A DNA stretch of 64,000 nucleotides from Acidobacteriota bacterium (GTDB taxonomy: Bacteria > Acidobacteriota > Terriglobia > Terriglobales > Acidobacteriaceae): contig JABCZC010000008.1 of NCBI GenBank assembly GCA_013289875.1, positions 1 through 64,000 of the forward strand, read 5' to 3'. A program made the position numbers and the translations under genes. Shown piece by piece: positions 42,131 through 52,145 of the stretch (the stretch's first letter is position 1; the number at the start of each line of letters is the position of its first letter). The notes under the pieces were generated by a model that was given only the letters and a program-made list of their open reading frames with translations, ran no database searches and was not told the origin of the DNA.

Positions 42131-43173
42131 CACTCCCTGCCATCGAGGCGATTCAAAATCCGCGCCAGTTGCGTATCATTGTCATACCCGGACCGGACCG
42201 CACGCTCCCGCGCCCTGCGCCCGATAGCCTCGCGCAGATCGGGACGGCCCAGGTAGAAGCGCGCCTTCTCCGCGCACTCCTCAGCGGACGAGAAGAAGAC
42301 GGCTTCCTGGTCCTCCTCAAAGCACGCCCGGTGCCCCTCGCAACGAACGGCGAGAAGAAACTGCCCGCAAGCGGCAATCTCCACGCACTTGTGTCCGATA
42401 TCGTCTTCGTTCGAATTGCTGACGAAGCCAAGATTGATCTTCGACTTCCAGATATTTGTCCGGTACTGGTCGTCGGCCAGGAAGCCATGAGAAACGAACC
42501 GCGCATACTTGTCAGGAGGCAGAAATTTACTCCATCGCGGCCCCGCAATCGTCACCGGAACCCCCATGTCCGCCAGCCCCATGAGAAATCGCGGACGATC
42601 TTCCAGGGGGCTCCCGATATATGAAACCTCGCGAGTGCGGTCGTTGTCGCTCCACGCCCCGGGGGGAGCGAACTGCACCGCCGAGTCAAAGCTGAATATC
42701 GTCTTGATGTAGGGCAGTCCCCACTGCCCGTAGCGTTCCACGTCAGCTTCACGGAATAGACAATGGAGATCGAATAAGCGAAAGACTTTGTAGAACTGAT
42801 GCCAGCAGCCATCGTGCCGCTGTCCAAATGGGGCGTCCTGGTTGTAGCAGACGGTGAGTGCGCCGGACTGCTTGATCTGCTCGATCGTGTCGCCGGTGTG
42901 ATAGATCGGCTTGTCGAAAAACACCACATCCGGCCGCGAGGCGCGGACCACCTCCAGCAATTCGCGATTGATTCTGGAGATGAGTGGCCCAAGAGGGAAC
43001 CTGCGTTGAAGCAAATTGATCCATGGGCTGCCAGCCGAGTGAGCCGGGATATCAAATACAGTGAGTTCCTGGCCGAGACGGCGAAGGGTTGCGATTCTGT
43101 ACGCTGAAGTCTGTCCAGGTCGCGGATTGCCCAGGTACAGGACCCGCCGCTTCGCAGGAAGATTTGAATACAA
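42130..43173 (-). CDS. CgeB-like glycosyltransferase
   Basis: A 347-residue GT-B-like protein. It begins RRVLYLGNPRPGQTSAYRIA, contains RPDVVFFDKPIYHTGDTI and CYNQDAPFGQRHDG, and its C-terminal half has the Glyco_trans_1_2 marks INLGFVSNSNEDDIGHKCVE, then IAACGQFLLAVRCEGHRACF and KARFYLGRPDLREAIG. These match the CgeB/spore-maturation-type family, which transfers sugars in envelope or spore glycans. Donor and acceptor are unknown. Its place beside ugd and GT4 genes supports surface-polysaccharide assembly. Repeat copy 3 starts at its stop codon. Confidence 0.85.
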   Translation of the reverse strand: MYSNLPAKRRVLYLGNPRPGQTSAYRIATLRRLGQELTVFDIPAHSAGSPWINLLQRRFPLGPLISRINRELLEVVRASRPDVVFFDKPIYHTGDTIEQIKQSGALTVCYNQDAPFGQRHDGCWHQFYKVFRLFDLHCLFREADVERYGQWGLPYIKTIFSFDSAVQFAPPGAWSDNDRTREVSYIGSPLEDRPRFLMGLADMGVPVTIAGPRWSKFLPPDKYARFVSHGFLADDQYRTNIWKSKINLGFVSNSNEDDIGHKCVEIAACGQFLLAVRCEGHRACFEEDQEAVFFSSAEECAEKARFYLGRPDLREAIGRRARERAVRSGYDNDTQLARILNRLDGRE

Positions 43174-43322
43174 AACAGCTCTCCGTATATTTCAAGCCTT
43201 GGCAGCCCGACGTAGTTCTGAGCTTTGTGCAGTTGGATAGATCAAGACTGGATAACCGCATCATAACATCGGAGATCGAGCTGTCGAGGCGAGGCCTAGG
43301 GCTTGTGAATCGTCCGTGTACA

Positions 43323-43351
43323 TTGACAAATAATCACTCAGCGGCGATTCT
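43323..43351 (+). promoter_or_regulatory. Candidate promoter in the gap before ugd
   Basis: TTGACA at 43323-43328, a 17-nt spacer and GATTCT at 43346-43351, about 170 nt upstream of the ugd ATG. The -35 is perfect and the -10 poor. The rest of the 43174-43520 gap holds no gene or clear repeat. Confidence 0.35.
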
Positions 43352-43520
43352 TGGAATTGAAGTAACGCTGGCTGAATTGCATGAAGAGCCTGCGCCGCAC
43401 CCACGGGGTCAGCGGCTTCCCAGGGCAGACAAGAAGTCATGGATAGGCGGAGCTCAATAGCTGTTTTCCTGAGTACTCATCCTTTATCTAACCTAATCTT
43501 GCAACATACTACAGGTGAAA

Positions 43521-44936
43521 ATGAGTCAACCAGTTTCGATTGCAGTCGTCGGTTCGGGATACGTCGGGCTTGTTGCCGCGGCATGCTTCGCGGAAATAGG
43601 ACATCGTGTCATTTGTGTCGATAATGACGAGACAAAAGTGAAGGTGCTGCGCGAAGGCGGAGTTCCCATTCACGAGGATTATCTTCCCGAACTGCTCAAT
43701 CGCCATCGCGAGAACAAGGTGGAATTTACCTCTGACCTGCGCTCCGCCACGCAGCGATCCCAGGTGATATTCATCGCAGTAGGAACACCGCAGAGCAAAA
43801 CGGGCAGCGCCGACTTGTCCTATGTGGACGCCGTCGCCAGTGAAATTGCCCGCTCGATCGACGACTATAAGGTGATTGTCGAGAAGAGCACTGTGCCGGT
43901 CTATACGAACGAGTGGATTCGCCGCGTGATCGAACGCAATGGCGTGCCGAAGGAGCTTTTTGATATTGCTTCGAATCCCGAGTTTCTCCGCGAAGGTACT
44001 GCAGTAGTGGACTTTCTTCATACTGACCGAATTGTGATTGGAGCTGAGAGTGAACGCGCTGGCAGCCTGCTGAGCACAATCTACGAACCTCTGACTTCAG
44101 GCGCGTACTACAGACTGCCGCAAGCTGTTCCGGGTACCTGCGATGAGAAGTGCCCTCCTCCACTTTTGCTTACATCCACCAAGGCTGCGGAGCTTATCAA
44201 GCACGCTTCAAATGCATTTCTCGCAATGAAAATTTCATTTATCAACGTGGTTGGCAATATTTGCGAGGCTGTGGGAGCAGATGTGGAACAAGTCTCACGC
44301 GGCATGGGGATGGATAGCCGCATCGGGCCTAAATTTCTGCGTGCTGGTATCGGTTATGGAGGTTCCTGCTTCCCAAAGGATGTAGCTGCATTTCGTTATG
44401 TCGCTGAACAGTTAGGCGTTGATTTCAGTTTGCTCAAGGAAGTGGAGGAAATCAACGAAGAGCAGAAGAAACGGTTTTTTCTGAAGGTGCGTTCGGCGTT
44501 ATGGACTTTCGGAGGTAAGCGCATTGGTGTGCTAGGCCTGTCATTCAAAGGTGGAACCGACGACATCCGCGACTCTCCCGCTCTGGACATCGTCGAGCAG
44601 CTTCTAAGGGAAGGCTCGAATGTGATCGCATATGATCCCGCGGCATCGGAGCGGGCAAAGGAAGTTATTCCGCCATCTCGACACATGTCCTATGTCGACG
44701 ATCCATATGCGGCAGCGGAAGATGCCGACGCGCTGCTCATTCTGAGCGATTGGCAGGAGTTCGGCGAACTCGATCTTGAGAAGCTGCACTATACGTTGCG
44801 ATATCCCATCGTGATTGACGGACGTAATCTTTACGATCCGCTTCAGATGGTGGAGCGAGGCTTTACTTATCTGAGCGTGGGACGTTCCGCGTCTCACCAG
44901 ACGCGGGATGCTGCACTGGGGCAGCGTCTGCCCTAG
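43521..44936 (+). CDS. ugd: UDP-glucose 6-dehydrogenase
   Basis: A 471-residue NAD-dependent enzyme that oxidises UDP-glucose twice to UDP-glucuronate, a precursor of acidic exopolysaccharide. NAD fold at the start: IAVVGSGYVGLVAAACFAEI; central SNAFLAMKISFINVVGNICE, catalytic Cys in GYGGSCFPKDVAAF, then LGLSFKGGTDDIRDSPALDI and IDGRNLYDP at the end. ATG at 43521 is used; GTG at 43515 is two codons upstream. A UDP-N-acetyl-mannosamine dehydrogenase is the main alternative, but the length and motifs favour Ugd. Confidence 0.94.
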   Translation: MSQPVSIAVVGSGYVGLVAAACFAEIGHRVICVDNDETKVKVLREGGVPIHEDYLPELLNRHRENKVEFTSDLRSATQRSQVIFIAVGTPQSKTGSADLSYVDAVASEIARSIDDYKVIVEKSTVPVYTNEWIRRVIERNGVPKELFDIASNPEFLREGTAVVDFLHTDRIVIGAESERAGSLLSTIYEPLTSGAYYRLPQAVPGTCDEKCPPPLLLTSTKAAELIKHASNAFLAMKISFINVVGNICEAVGADVEQVSRGMGMDSRIGPKFLRAGIGYGGSCFPKDVAAFRYVAEQLGVDFSLLKEVEEINEEQKKRFFLKVRSALWTFGGKRIGVLGLSFKGGTDDIRDSPALDIVEQLLREGSNVIAYDPAASERAKEVIPPSRHMSYVDDPYAAAEDADALLILSDWQEFGELDLEKLHYTLRYPIVIDGRNLYDPLQMVERGFTYLSVGRSASHQTRDAALGQRLP

Positions 44937-45017
44937 TGCAGTTCTTGAATGGGTGCAGTGCGAAAGATCACTCGAGAATCCGTTCAGAGTGCCCTCTAAG
45001 ATCATGAGATCTCCCCG

Positions 45018-46184
45018 ATGCGCACTTTTGTTGTTTCGAGGCTCATGAAAGTTCTTCTAATTGCGAATTATGAGCCGGATGCTCAGCAGAGCATGCTTCG
45101 CTATGCAGAATTTCTTCGCCATGGCATGGAGCAACAGGGGCACCAGGTGGAGGTCATTCATCCTCCGTCTGTTGTGGGCGGACTGGTGGCTGTCGGCAAT
45201 CCGCTCCGGAAGTGGCTAGGATACATTGACAAGTTTGTTCTGTTTCCGGCCCAGCTGCGGATGAAGGCGAAAAACGCGGATCTGGTTCACGTCTGCGATC
45301 ACTCGAACGCATGTTACTTGCGTTGGACAGGAAAGACGCCGCAACTGATTACAGCGCATGATGTGCTGGCGATCCGCTCGGCGCTTGGGCATTTTCCGCA
45401 AAGCCCAACTGGGCGCACGGGGAAGTGGCTGCAACGGTGGATTCTGAAGCGGCTGACTTCGGCGCGACACATAATCAGCGTATCCGCGAAGACGAAGGAT
45501 GATTTAGAGGCTTTGCTACCCTCGAAGCCAGAGATCAGGGTGATTCATCACTCGCTAAACTGGCAATACGAGCCGGCTACCAAGGCCGAGATCGAAGCAG
45601 TCCGAGCGGCTTTTGCTCTAAATGCGGGTGACGAGTATCTGCTAAATGTGGGTAGCAATCAGTGGTACAAGAACCGAATAGGCGTGTTGAAGATTGTGCT
45701 CCATTTAAGGAAATATGAGCGCTTCCGGAACGTGAAACTAGTGATGGCCGGAAAGCCGTGGACCGAAGAGATGCGGGCATTTTGTCGCGAGCATGCTCTT
45801 GGCGACGTGATCGAGTTTGTCTCTCCCAGCAATGAGCAGATGCGAGCGCTTTATTCAGGTGCGCTGGCGTTTCTGTTTCCCTCACTTGAAGAGGGATTTG
45901 GGTGGCCGGTTCTTGAGGCGCAAGCCTGCGGGTGCCCGGTGATTACCAGCGACAGGCCACCGATGACGGAGATTGCAGGAGAAGGCGCAATTCTGATCAA
46001 TCCGGAGAATGCCGCGGCCGCAGCCCAAATCATCGATGCGAGGATGGTGAAGGTCGAATCACTCAGGTTGGCAGGATGGGAGAACCTGAAGCGCTTCGCA
46101 ATAGACGATGTAATGAAATGCTACAACGACGTTTACGAATCTGTGATTGCCGATTCGACAAAGACGAATCCAGTAAGCACTTGA
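45018..46184 (+). CDS. GT4-family glycosyltransferase
   Basis: A 388-residue retaining GT-B glycosyltransferase. It starts MKVLLIANYEPDAQQSMLRY (from ATG 45045), and the C-terminal donor-binding domain has LLNVGSNQWYKNRIGVLKIV, then FLFPSLEEGFGWPVLEAQAC (E-x7-E motif) and GCPVITSDRPPMTEIAGEGA. Donor and acceptor are unknown; mannosyl or glucosyl transfer is common in this group. Start choice: ATG at 45018 adds nine residues; neither start has a strong RBS. It leads directly into hldD (24 nt). Confidence 0.9.
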   Translation: MRTFVVSRLMKVLLIANYEPDAQQSMLRYAEFLRHGMEQQGHQVEVIHPPSVVGGLVAVGNPLRKWLGYIDKFVLFPAQLRMKAKNADLVHVCDHSNACYLRWTGKTPQLITAHDVLAIRSALGHFPQSPTGRTGKWLQRWILKRLTSARHIISVSAKTKDDLEALLPSKPEIRVIHHSLNWQYEPATKAEIEAVRAAFALNAGDEYLLNVGSNQWYKNRIGVLKIVLHLRKYERFRNVKLVMAGKPWTEEMRAFCREHALGDVIEFVSPSNEQMRALYSGALAFLFPSLEEGFGWPVLEAQACGCPVITSDRPPMTEIAGEGAILINPENAAAAAQIIDARMVKVESLRLAGWENLKRFAIDDVMKCYNDVYESVIADSTKTNPVST

Positions 46185-46208
46185 TGTCTGGCAACGGGTG
46201 ATAGAGCG

Positions 46209-47207
46209 ATGTACATCGTAACCGGGGGGGCTGGATTTATCGGCAGCAATCTGGTCCATGAGCTGAATCTGCATGGAATCACCGATATTCTTTTGGTCGA
46301 TAATCTTGCCGATTCGCGGAAGCTTTTCAATCTGCATGGCGCCAGATTTGCAGATTACATGGACAAGAAGGAGTTTCGGCGAGCACTCGAAGAAAAGGCG
46401 CTGGGAATCTCGCGTGTCAGCGCAATTTTTCACCAGGGCGCATGCTCAAATACGTTGGTCGACGATGGCGTGTACATGATGGACAACAATTTTGCTTATT
46501 CCAAAGTGGTGTTGCGGTATGCCGTCGAGATGGGGGCACCCCTTGTTTACGCTTCGACGGCGGCTGTGTACGGGTTGGGTGGACCGGGCCACTTTACGCC
46601 GATCCTGGAGAATGAGAGGCCGTTGAACATCTATGGCTTCTCCAAGCTAACCTTCGATCATTATGTCCGCTCTGAGCTCGCGATGGGGCACATTCCGACC
46701 ACGGTGGTAGGGTTGCGGTACTTCAACGTGTATGGGCCTCGTGAACAGCACAAGGGGCGGATGGCTTCCGTGATTCATCACTTCTCGAAGCAGATACTGG
46801 AGACGGGCAAAGTGCGGCTCTTCGAGGGGTCGGGCGGATATGGCAATGGCGAGCAGCGCAGGGATTTCGTATTCGTTCGCGATGTGTCGCGGCTGAATAT
46901 GTTTTTCGCACAGACCGGTCCGTACACACCCCGGCATGCCGATTCGGCAAAGACATATCAAGCGGTAGTGAATGCCGGTTCGGGGCGGGCCCGGACATTC
47001 AATGAGGTGGCAAAGGCGGTTATGCTGGTACACGGGAAGGCAGATGTTGAGTACGTGCCCTTACCCGCAGACCTGAACGCCCGCTACCAGCACTTCACAC
47101 AGGCCGATCTAACCGGCTTGCGCGAAACGGGGTGCGAGCTGAAGTTTACTCAGCTCGAAGAAGGAATCCGTGAGACGTTTCAGGCAACAAATGCCGTTGC
47201 AGTCTAA
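46209..47207 (+). CDS. hldD: ADP-L-glycero-D-manno-heptose 6-epimerase
   Basis: A 332-residue extended SDR epimerase that converts ADP-D-glycero- to ADP-L-glycero-beta-D-manno-heptose, the last step to the heptose donor of LPS core. Marks: MYIVTGGAGFIGSNLVHELN, HQGACSNTLVDDGVYMMDNN (HldD-specific), Ser and Tyr-x3-Lys in YASTAAVYG and NIYGFSKLTFDHY, RYFNVYGPREQHKGRMASVI, and the C-terminal YVPLPADLNARYQHFTQADL. The set is complete in this window with gmhA, gmhB and hldE. Repeat copy 2 lies behind the stop codon. Confidence 0.96.
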   Translation: MYIVTGGAGFIGSNLVHELNLHGITDILLVDNLADSRKLFNLHGARFADYMDKKEFRRALEEKALGISRVSAIFHQGACSNTLVDDGVYMMDNNFAYSKVVLRYAVEMGAPLVYASTAAVYGLGGPGHFTPILENERPLNIYGFSKLTFDHYVRSELAMGHIPTTVVGLRYFNVYGPREQHKGRMASVIHHFSKQILETGKVRLFEGSGGYGNGEQRRDFVFVRDVSRLNMFFAQTGPYTPRHADSAKTYQAVVNAGSGRARTFNEVAKAVMLVHGKADVEYVPLPADLNARYQHFTQADLTGLRETGCELKFTQLEEGIRETFQATNAVAV

Positions 47208-47236
47208 GCGGGAAGCTGGAGCAGTCTGCCCGGCCG

Positions 47237-47501
47237 AGTGGGGTACCCCCTCCCCCGTCGTCAGGTGCGAATTTGGGACCCATTCATTCCCTAGGCCTTG
47301 TGCTGCTATGGTTTGCAACTCACAGATTCTAAATATGAATTTGGTAATCGATTCATTGCAAACGGCTTAGAGTCACTCGTTGATTCTATTGGCCGCGGTA
47401 CCCGATCATTCATTCCAAAGTGGTTAGCGGCGCTTACCGGTGCTCTCAATCGTTTTTGTCTCTATTTCTATTTTAGTGAATGCGGCGAAATAGTCCGCCA
47501 A
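47237..47501 (+). repeat. Composite 3'-adjacent intergenic element, copy 2
   Basis: Starts with GTGGGGTACCCCCTCCCCC (47239-47256), 30 nt after the hldD stop and in the same orientation. Degenerate units with GATTCT at 47325 and 47382 and a GATTCA at 47350 follow, and it ends in the 43-nt module starting TCTCTATTTCTATT (47459-47501), identical to copy 1 at about 36 of 43 positions with one small offset. No gene is visible in the gap. Confidence 0.65.
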
Positions 47502-47535
47502 CTATTTTCGGGTCGTCCATTACAAAACCACGTCT

Positions 47536-48123
47536 TCAGCGCAAAAGAAGTTTGACTGCTTCGACCAGGGACGCAGAGACTGCGCCGGCAAGTGAACGAG
47601 CCTGTTCCTCGCCAGGCTTCTGGGTATCCGGGTCGCCCTGGATGAAGATGCTCGGAGCGCCGAGATTCCGCGCAGCTTGAATATCGGATAGAGAATCGCC
47701 AATCACGATACTGTTTGTTGCCGACGCGCCGGGAAAATCCTGGAAGGCTTCTTCGAAGAGGCCCGTTTTCGGCTTGCGGCAGTTACATTCGTTTTTGTCG
47801 TGAGGGCAGAAGTAGAAAGCATCAATCCGGGCAGCATGTTGGGCGAGGTGCTTCTGCAACGCTTCGTGTATGGCATCAACGTCGGCCTTTGTGTAATAGC
47901 CCAGTGCAACGCCACGTTGATTGGTGACTACAATGACGGTGCGTCCCGATCGATTTAGCGCCGCAATGGCTTCCTCGACTCCGGGAAGGAAGTGAAAGTG
48001 GTCCCAGTGGCCAATATATTTCCCCTCCGGTGACTTGAGATTGATGACCCCGTCACGATCAAGAAAGACATATTCGATATCAGCGAAGATGTGTGGGAAG
48101 TCGTTCGGGCCGCCGGTAGGCAT
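47536..48123 (-). CDS. gmhB: D-glycero-D-manno-heptose 1,7-bisphosphate phosphatase
   Basis: A 195-residue HAD-superfamily phosphatase that removes the C7 phosphate of heptose bisphosphate. HAD motifs: YVFLDRDGVINLK (motif I, Asp nucleophile), VVTNQRGVALGYY (motif II), KPKTGLFEEAF (Lys) and VIGDSLSDIQAARNLG (motif III). Zinc-binding cysteines are present in FYFCPHDKNECNCRKPKTG, as in GmhB. It is encoded head to head with gmhA, on the opposite strand from the other heptose genes, with a 75-nt shared upstream region. Confidence 0.94.
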   Translation of the reverse strand: MPTGGPNDFPHIFADIEYVFLDRDGVINLKSPEGKYIGHWDHFHFLPGVEEAIAALNRSGRTVIVVTNQRGVALGYYTKADVDAIHEALQKHLAQHAARIDAFYFCPHDKNECNCRKPKTGLFEEAFQDFPGASATNSIVIGDSLSDIQAARNLGAPSIFIQGDPDTQKPGEEQARSLAGAVSASLVEAVKLLLR

Positions 48124-48198
48124 GAGTAGCTAATAGTATGATAACCATCGATCACACTCGATTGCTGTGAACCGCCATTCGATGGTCATGGGGCAAAG

Positions 48199-48816
48199 AT
48201 GTCAGCTTCGACAAAGCTATCCACGATTTTTGCGCAGGCCATCGCCGATCACCTGGATGTAATCGGGTCGCTGCCATCGCAGCAGCCTGTTCTTGAGCAG
48301 ATCGCCGCTGAAATGACCCGTGCGATTATCGCAGGGAGGAAGGTCCTGTGGTGCGGGAATGGGGGTAGTGCGGCTGATTCGCAGCACCTTGCGGCGGAAT
48401 TCGTCGGACGCTTTCGGCGCGAGCGGCGCGGACTGCGTTCTATCGCCCTGACGACGGATACGTCGATTCTGACCTCAGTCGCAAACGATTATGGCTTCGA
48501 GGATGTCTTTCGACGGCAGGTGGAGGCACTTTGCGTGGAGGGCGATGTTGTTGTGGGAATATCGACCTCCGGGAACAGCCGAAATGTTTGCGCCGCATTG
48601 CAGACCGCGCGCGAGTGCGGCGCGTTTACGGTGGCCTTTACCGGAGCCGGCGGTGGCACCCTTGCGAGCATTGCCGAGGCTACATTGTCTGTTGCCTCGA
48701 AGGATGCTGCGCGGATTCAGGAAGCCCACATACTTTGCGGCCACATACTCTGTGATTGGGTTGAACTGAGTATCTGCGAACGCCCCACCGTTGAAAGTGA
48801 AACGATATCGCGATGA
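48199..48816 (+). CDS. gmhA: Phosphoheptose isomerase
   Basis: A 205-residue SIS-domain isomerase that converts sedoheptulose 7-phosphate to D-glycero-D-manno-heptose 7-phosphate. Signature blocks: VLWCGNGGSAADSQHLAAEF, VGRFRRERRGLRSIALTTDT, VVGISTSGNSRNVCAAL, and RIQEAHILCGHILCD with the metal His/Glu residues. ATG at 48199. It overlaps hldE by 4 nt (ATGA), so the isomerase and kinase steps are translationally coupled. Confidence 0.96.
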   Translation: MSASTKLSTIFAQAIADHLDVIGSLPSQQPVLEQIAAEMTRAIIAGRKVLWCGNGGSAADSQHLAAEFVGRFRRERRGLRSIALTTDTSILTSVANDYGFEDVFRRQVEALCVEGDVVVGISTSGNSRNVCAALQTARECGAFTVAFTGAGGGTLASIAEATLSVASKDAARIQEAHILCGHILCDWVELSICERPTVESETISR

Positions 48817-50288
48817 TTCAAGATCTCCACCGGGTAATGCAGTTGATCGAAGGCGAGTGGCGCAACACCCATGTTCTGGTGGTCGGCGATATTATGCTCG
48901 ACCGCTATATATGGGGTGACGTCGAGCGCGTGTCTCCGGAAGCGCCTGTGCCGATCGTTCGAGCCGTGCACCGGAGCGAACGGCCGGGTGGCGCAGCCAA
49001 TGTTGCCATGAACCTCGCCGGGCTAAGCGCAAAGGCGAGCCTCTTCGGATTCTGTGGGCAAGATGCTGACCGGGACTCGCTGATGGTCTGCCTCGAAAAA
49101 GCGGACGTGAGCGCGCACTTGACCTCTGTAGAAACTCATCCTACGACCACAAAGCTGAGGATTGTGGCGGGTCAACAGCAAATGCTGCGCCTGGACACGG
49201 AAAAAACCGAGGAGTATTCCACGGAGGCCTACGAAGACTTGATCGCCAGAGTAGAGGCCGGGATTCTATCCGCCGATGCCATCGTACTTTCCGATTATGC
49301 AAAGGGCGTGCTTTCGGACAATGTGTGCCGGCGCGTGATCGAGAAAGCGCGGGAGCAGGGAATTCCGATATTGGTCGATCCTAAACAGCAGAGCTTTACG
49401 CGATATCGCGGGGCGACAACGATTTGTCCCAATCTGAGCGAGCTCTCAGTTGCGACCAACGCGGCGGCTAAAGATCTGAACACAGTTCTGAGTGCTGGTC
49501 AGACAATCGTTTCCGAACTAGGTCTTGAATGCCTGACCGTTACTCTCAGCGAAAAAGGAATTGCGCTGCTGCGCCCGAATGCAAAGACCATCTTTCCGGC
49601 AGTTGCGCGGCAGGTGTTCGATGTATCTGGCGCTGGCGACACCGTCATCGCCACGCTCGCACTGGCTATGGCCAGCGGGCTGGAAATGGAAACGGCGGTC
49701 CAGTTGGCAAATGTTGCCGCCGGCATCGTGGTCAGCAAGGTCGGCACCGTTCCGATCATGCGGGATGAGCTTCTCACCAGCCTTATGCCGGAGATCGAAT
49801 TGCAGGCGCGTGAGAAGGTGTTGCCGGCGGATCGCCTGAAGACGCGGGTTTCTGCGTGGCGATCGAGCGGTGAGAGCGTGGTCTTCACGAATGGCTGTTT
49901 CGACCTCCTTCATATCGGCCATATCACGATGCTCGAAGATGCGCGCCGGCAAGGCGACCGGCTCATTGTCGGCATTAACAGCGATGCATCGGTGAGCCGG
50001 TTGAAGGGACCTACGCGTCCGATGGTTGGTCAGCGCGAACGAGCATACGTTCTTGCTGCACTCGCCGCTGTCGATGCTGTCGTCATTTTCGACGAACCTA
50101 CGCCCCTGCAACTGATCGAGGCCTTACGCCCCGACGTGATTGTGAAAGGGGGCGACTATAAAGAGGAAACCGTGGTGGGCGCCAAAGAAGTTCGTTCCTG
50201 GGGAGGATGCGTGAAGATCGTCCCTATTGTTGAAGGTTTCAGCACTACGAAGCTTATTGCCAAAGCGACTGCACCGGTTCTTCACTGA
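48813..50288 (+). CDS. hldE: Bifunctional heptose 7-phosphate kinase / heptose 1-phosphate adenylyltransferase
   Basis: A 491-residue two-domain enzyme. The N-terminal ribokinase-type domain (about 1-330) has [20 protein letters not shown], the [11 protein letters not shown] substrate site and the anion hole with catalytic Asp in [17 protein letters not shown]. The C-terminal cytidylyltransferase-type domain (about 345-491) has [20 protein letters not shown], with the HIGH nucleotide-binding motif, and [14 protein letters not shown]. It adds phosphate at C1 and then AMP, giving ADP-heptose. It is coupled to gmhA upstream and overlaps the convergent aminotransferase gene by 7 nt. Confidence 0.97.
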   Translation: MIQDLHRVMQLIEGEWRNTHVLVVGDIMLDRYIWGDVERVSPEAPVPIVRAVHRSERPGGAANVAMNLAGLSAKASLFGFCGQDADRDSLMVCLEKADVSAHLTSVETHPTTTKLRIVAGQQQMLRLDTEKTEEYSTEAYEDLIARVEAGILSADAIVLSDYAKGVLSDNVCRRVIEKAREQGIPILVDPKQQSFTRYRGATTICPNLSELSVATNAAAKDLNTVLSAGQTIVSELGLECLTVTLSEKGIALLRPNAKTIFPAVARQVFDVSGAGDTVIATLALAMASGLEMETAVQLANVAAGIVVSKVGTVPIMRDELLTSLMPEIELQAREKVLPADRLKTRVSAWRSSGESVVFTNGCFDLLHIGHITMLEDARRQGDRLIVGINSDASVSRLKGPTRPMVGQRERAYVLAALAAVDAVVIFDEPTPLQLIEALRPDVIVKGGDYKEETVVGAKEVRSWGGCVKIVPIVEGFSTTKLIAKATAPVLH

Positions 50289-51484
50289 GCTGCCGCTTGC
50301 AGCGCTACTGCATTCTTCTGAAACATCTGGCGAATGCAGCGCAGGGCCTGGCGGGTGCGTTCTTCATTTTCGATGAGCGAGAAGCGGACATGGCCATCGC
50401 CGTATTCTCCGAAACCGATTCCCGGGCTCACAGCAACCTTTGCTTCGTTAAGCAGCAGAGTTGAAAACTCAAGCGACCCAAGATGCCGGTAAGGCTCAGG
50501 AATAGGCGCCCAGACGAACATAGTTGCCTTGGGGAGAGTGACCTGCCATCCAAGCTTGTTCAACCCTTGCACTAGAACGTCACGGCGTCGGCGATAGTTG
50601 TCGCATATGTCGGCCACGCACTCCTGCGGACCTTCGAGGGCCAGGATTGACGCAACCTGAATCGGTGTAAAAGTGCCGTAGTCAAAGTAGCTCTTGAGAC
50701 GCGCCAGTGCCGCTACCAGCGTCTTGTTGCCAACCATGAATCCAACGCGCCAACCGGGCATGTTGTAGCTCTTCGAGAGGGTGAAGAATTCAACGGCGAT
50801 CTCGCGGGCCCTGGGAATTTCCAGGATCGACGGCGCGCGGAAGCCGTCGAAAACAATGTCGGCGTAGGCAAGATCGTGAACCAGGTAAATCCCATGTTGC
50901 AAGCACAGATCCACGACGCGCTCAAAGAAGGCGAGATCGACACATTGCGTTGTGGGATTTGCCGGGAAGTTCAGGATCAGCATTTTCGGCCTGGGGTACA
51001 TGAGGGGAATCGTCTGCTCAAGTTCCGCCAGAAAACTGTCGGTATTATGAATCGCGATGCTGCGAATGTTTGCGCCCGCGATCACCGGGCCATAGATGTG
51101 GATTGGGTAGCTGGGGTTGGGCACCAGCACCATGTCACCCTGATCAAGTGTGGCGAGGCAGAGGTGGGCGATCCCTTCCTTTGAGCCGATGGTGACGATG
51201 GCTTCGGTCTCCGGATCGAGCTGGATGTTGTAACGGCGATCGTACCAGTTGACAATGGCTTTTCGTAGACGGGGAATGCCTCGTGAGAGCGAATAACGGT
51301 GTGTATTCGATTTGCGAGCAGCCTCGATCATCTTGTCGACGACGTGCTGAGGCGTGGCGCCATCCGGATTGCCCATGCCGAAATCTATGATGTCTTCCCC
51401 GCGACGCCGGGCTGCTGCCTTCAACTCGCTTGTGATGTTGAACACATAGGCCGGCAGCCGCTTCATTCTCGAAAATTCTTCCAC
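50282..51484 (-). CDS. alaC: PLP-dependent aminotransferase, AlaC-like (alanine-synthesising)
   Basis: A 400-residue class I/II aminotransferase. It opens [20 protein letters not shown] and has the PLP-lysine motif [29 protein letters not shown] (NPxN-like) and [11 protein letters not shown] hold the pyridine-binding residues, with [20 protein letters not shown] at the C-terminus. This resembles the AlaC/LL-diaminopimelate-aminotransferase-like group; glutamate-pyruvate transamination is the likely reaction. It overlaps hldE tail to tail by 7 nt. Confidence 0.85.
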   Translation of the reverse strand: MEEFSRMKRLPAYVFNITSELKAAARRRGEDIIDFGMGNPDGATPQHVVDKMIEAARKSNTHRYSLSRGIPRLRKAIVNWYDRRYNIQLDPETEAIVTIGSKEGIAHLCLATLDQGDMVLVPNPSYPIHIYGPVIAGANIRSIAIHNTDSFLAELEQTIPLMYPRPKMLILNFPANPTTQCVDLAFFERVVDLCLQHGIYLVHDLAYADIVFDGFRAPSILEIPRAREIAVEFFTLSKSYNMPGWRVGFMVGNKTLVAALARLKSYFDYGTFTPIQVASILALEGPQECVADICDNYRRRRDVLVQGLNKLGWQVTLPKATMFVWAPIPEPYRHLGSLEFSTLLLNEAKVAVSPGIGFGEYGDGHVRFSLIENEERTRQALRCIRQMFQKNAVALQAAAQ

Positions 51485-51539
51485 CTTGTTCCTCTCTTGT
51501 TCTGGTTACTATGGTGCCTGAGATATGGGTCCTGAACGA

Positions 51540-52145
51540 CTAGAAAAGAAGACCAGAGGCCTCAGCGTCCACGGCCTGTAGAAAGCCAGCGAGCGCGCTG
51601 AGCTTTGGAGCGGCGAGTTCACGCGCTCGTTTCAAGCGCAGCTTCGGGGGGAGTTCGGCCAGGGCCTTGCGCAATACCGGAGCGATGTCACTGAAGCGGG
51701 CGTAGCGAGTGTCACGTCCCACTTTCGAAACCGCTCGGAGAATGCCGATCGCGCCTAGTTGCTCGAGGATGTCGGCGTCGCGCAGAATCGTGGCTTCGAT
51801 GGTGAGCGGATTATCCTGCGGCTGGTGGGTGCGAATCGCGTCCAGCACAGTGGGAATCTTTTCCGCTGGGAATTCTGCCTGGGAGAGGACAACGGCAACG
51901 CGATCGCAGGCGTAGGCGACATGATCCCAGCGGCCGAGGGCTTCAGGGTCGTCAGGGCGGTTCCCCGCAAAGACTCCGATGTCGTGAAGCCAGGCGGCGG
52001 CGTATACGACATCATCGTCGTAGGTCAGACCGTTGCCGATCGCTTGAGTTAGCGCATAAAGCCGCGGCTGATGACCATATTTGTCGACCGGGCGCGCCTC
52101 GCGTTCGATGGTGTCCGCAATCAAAGAGCGATAATCCGCAGCCAT
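51540..52145 (-). CDS. HD-domain phosphohydrolase-like protein
   Basis: A 201-residue metal-dependent HD protein. The HD signature is AAAWLHDIGVFAGN (residues about 49-62), with upstream His in DKYGHQPRLY and a downstream Asp in TILRDADILEQLGAIGILRA. The order H, HD, D is complete, so phosphohydrolase activity is plausible. Substrates range from nucleotides to cyclic dinucleotides and cannot be assigned. It is 55 nt behind the aminotransferase start on the same strand; no operon is certain. Confidence 0.85.
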   Translation of the reverse strand: MAADYRSLIADTIEREARPVDKYGHQPRLYALTQAIGNGLTYDDDVVYAAAWLHDIGVFAGNRPDDPEALGRWDHVAYACDRVAVVLSQAEFPAEKIPTVLDAIRTHQPQDNPLTIEATILRDADILEQLGAIGILRAVSKVGRDTRYARFSDIAPVLRKALAELPPKLRLKRARELAAPKLSALAGFLQAVDAEASGLLF

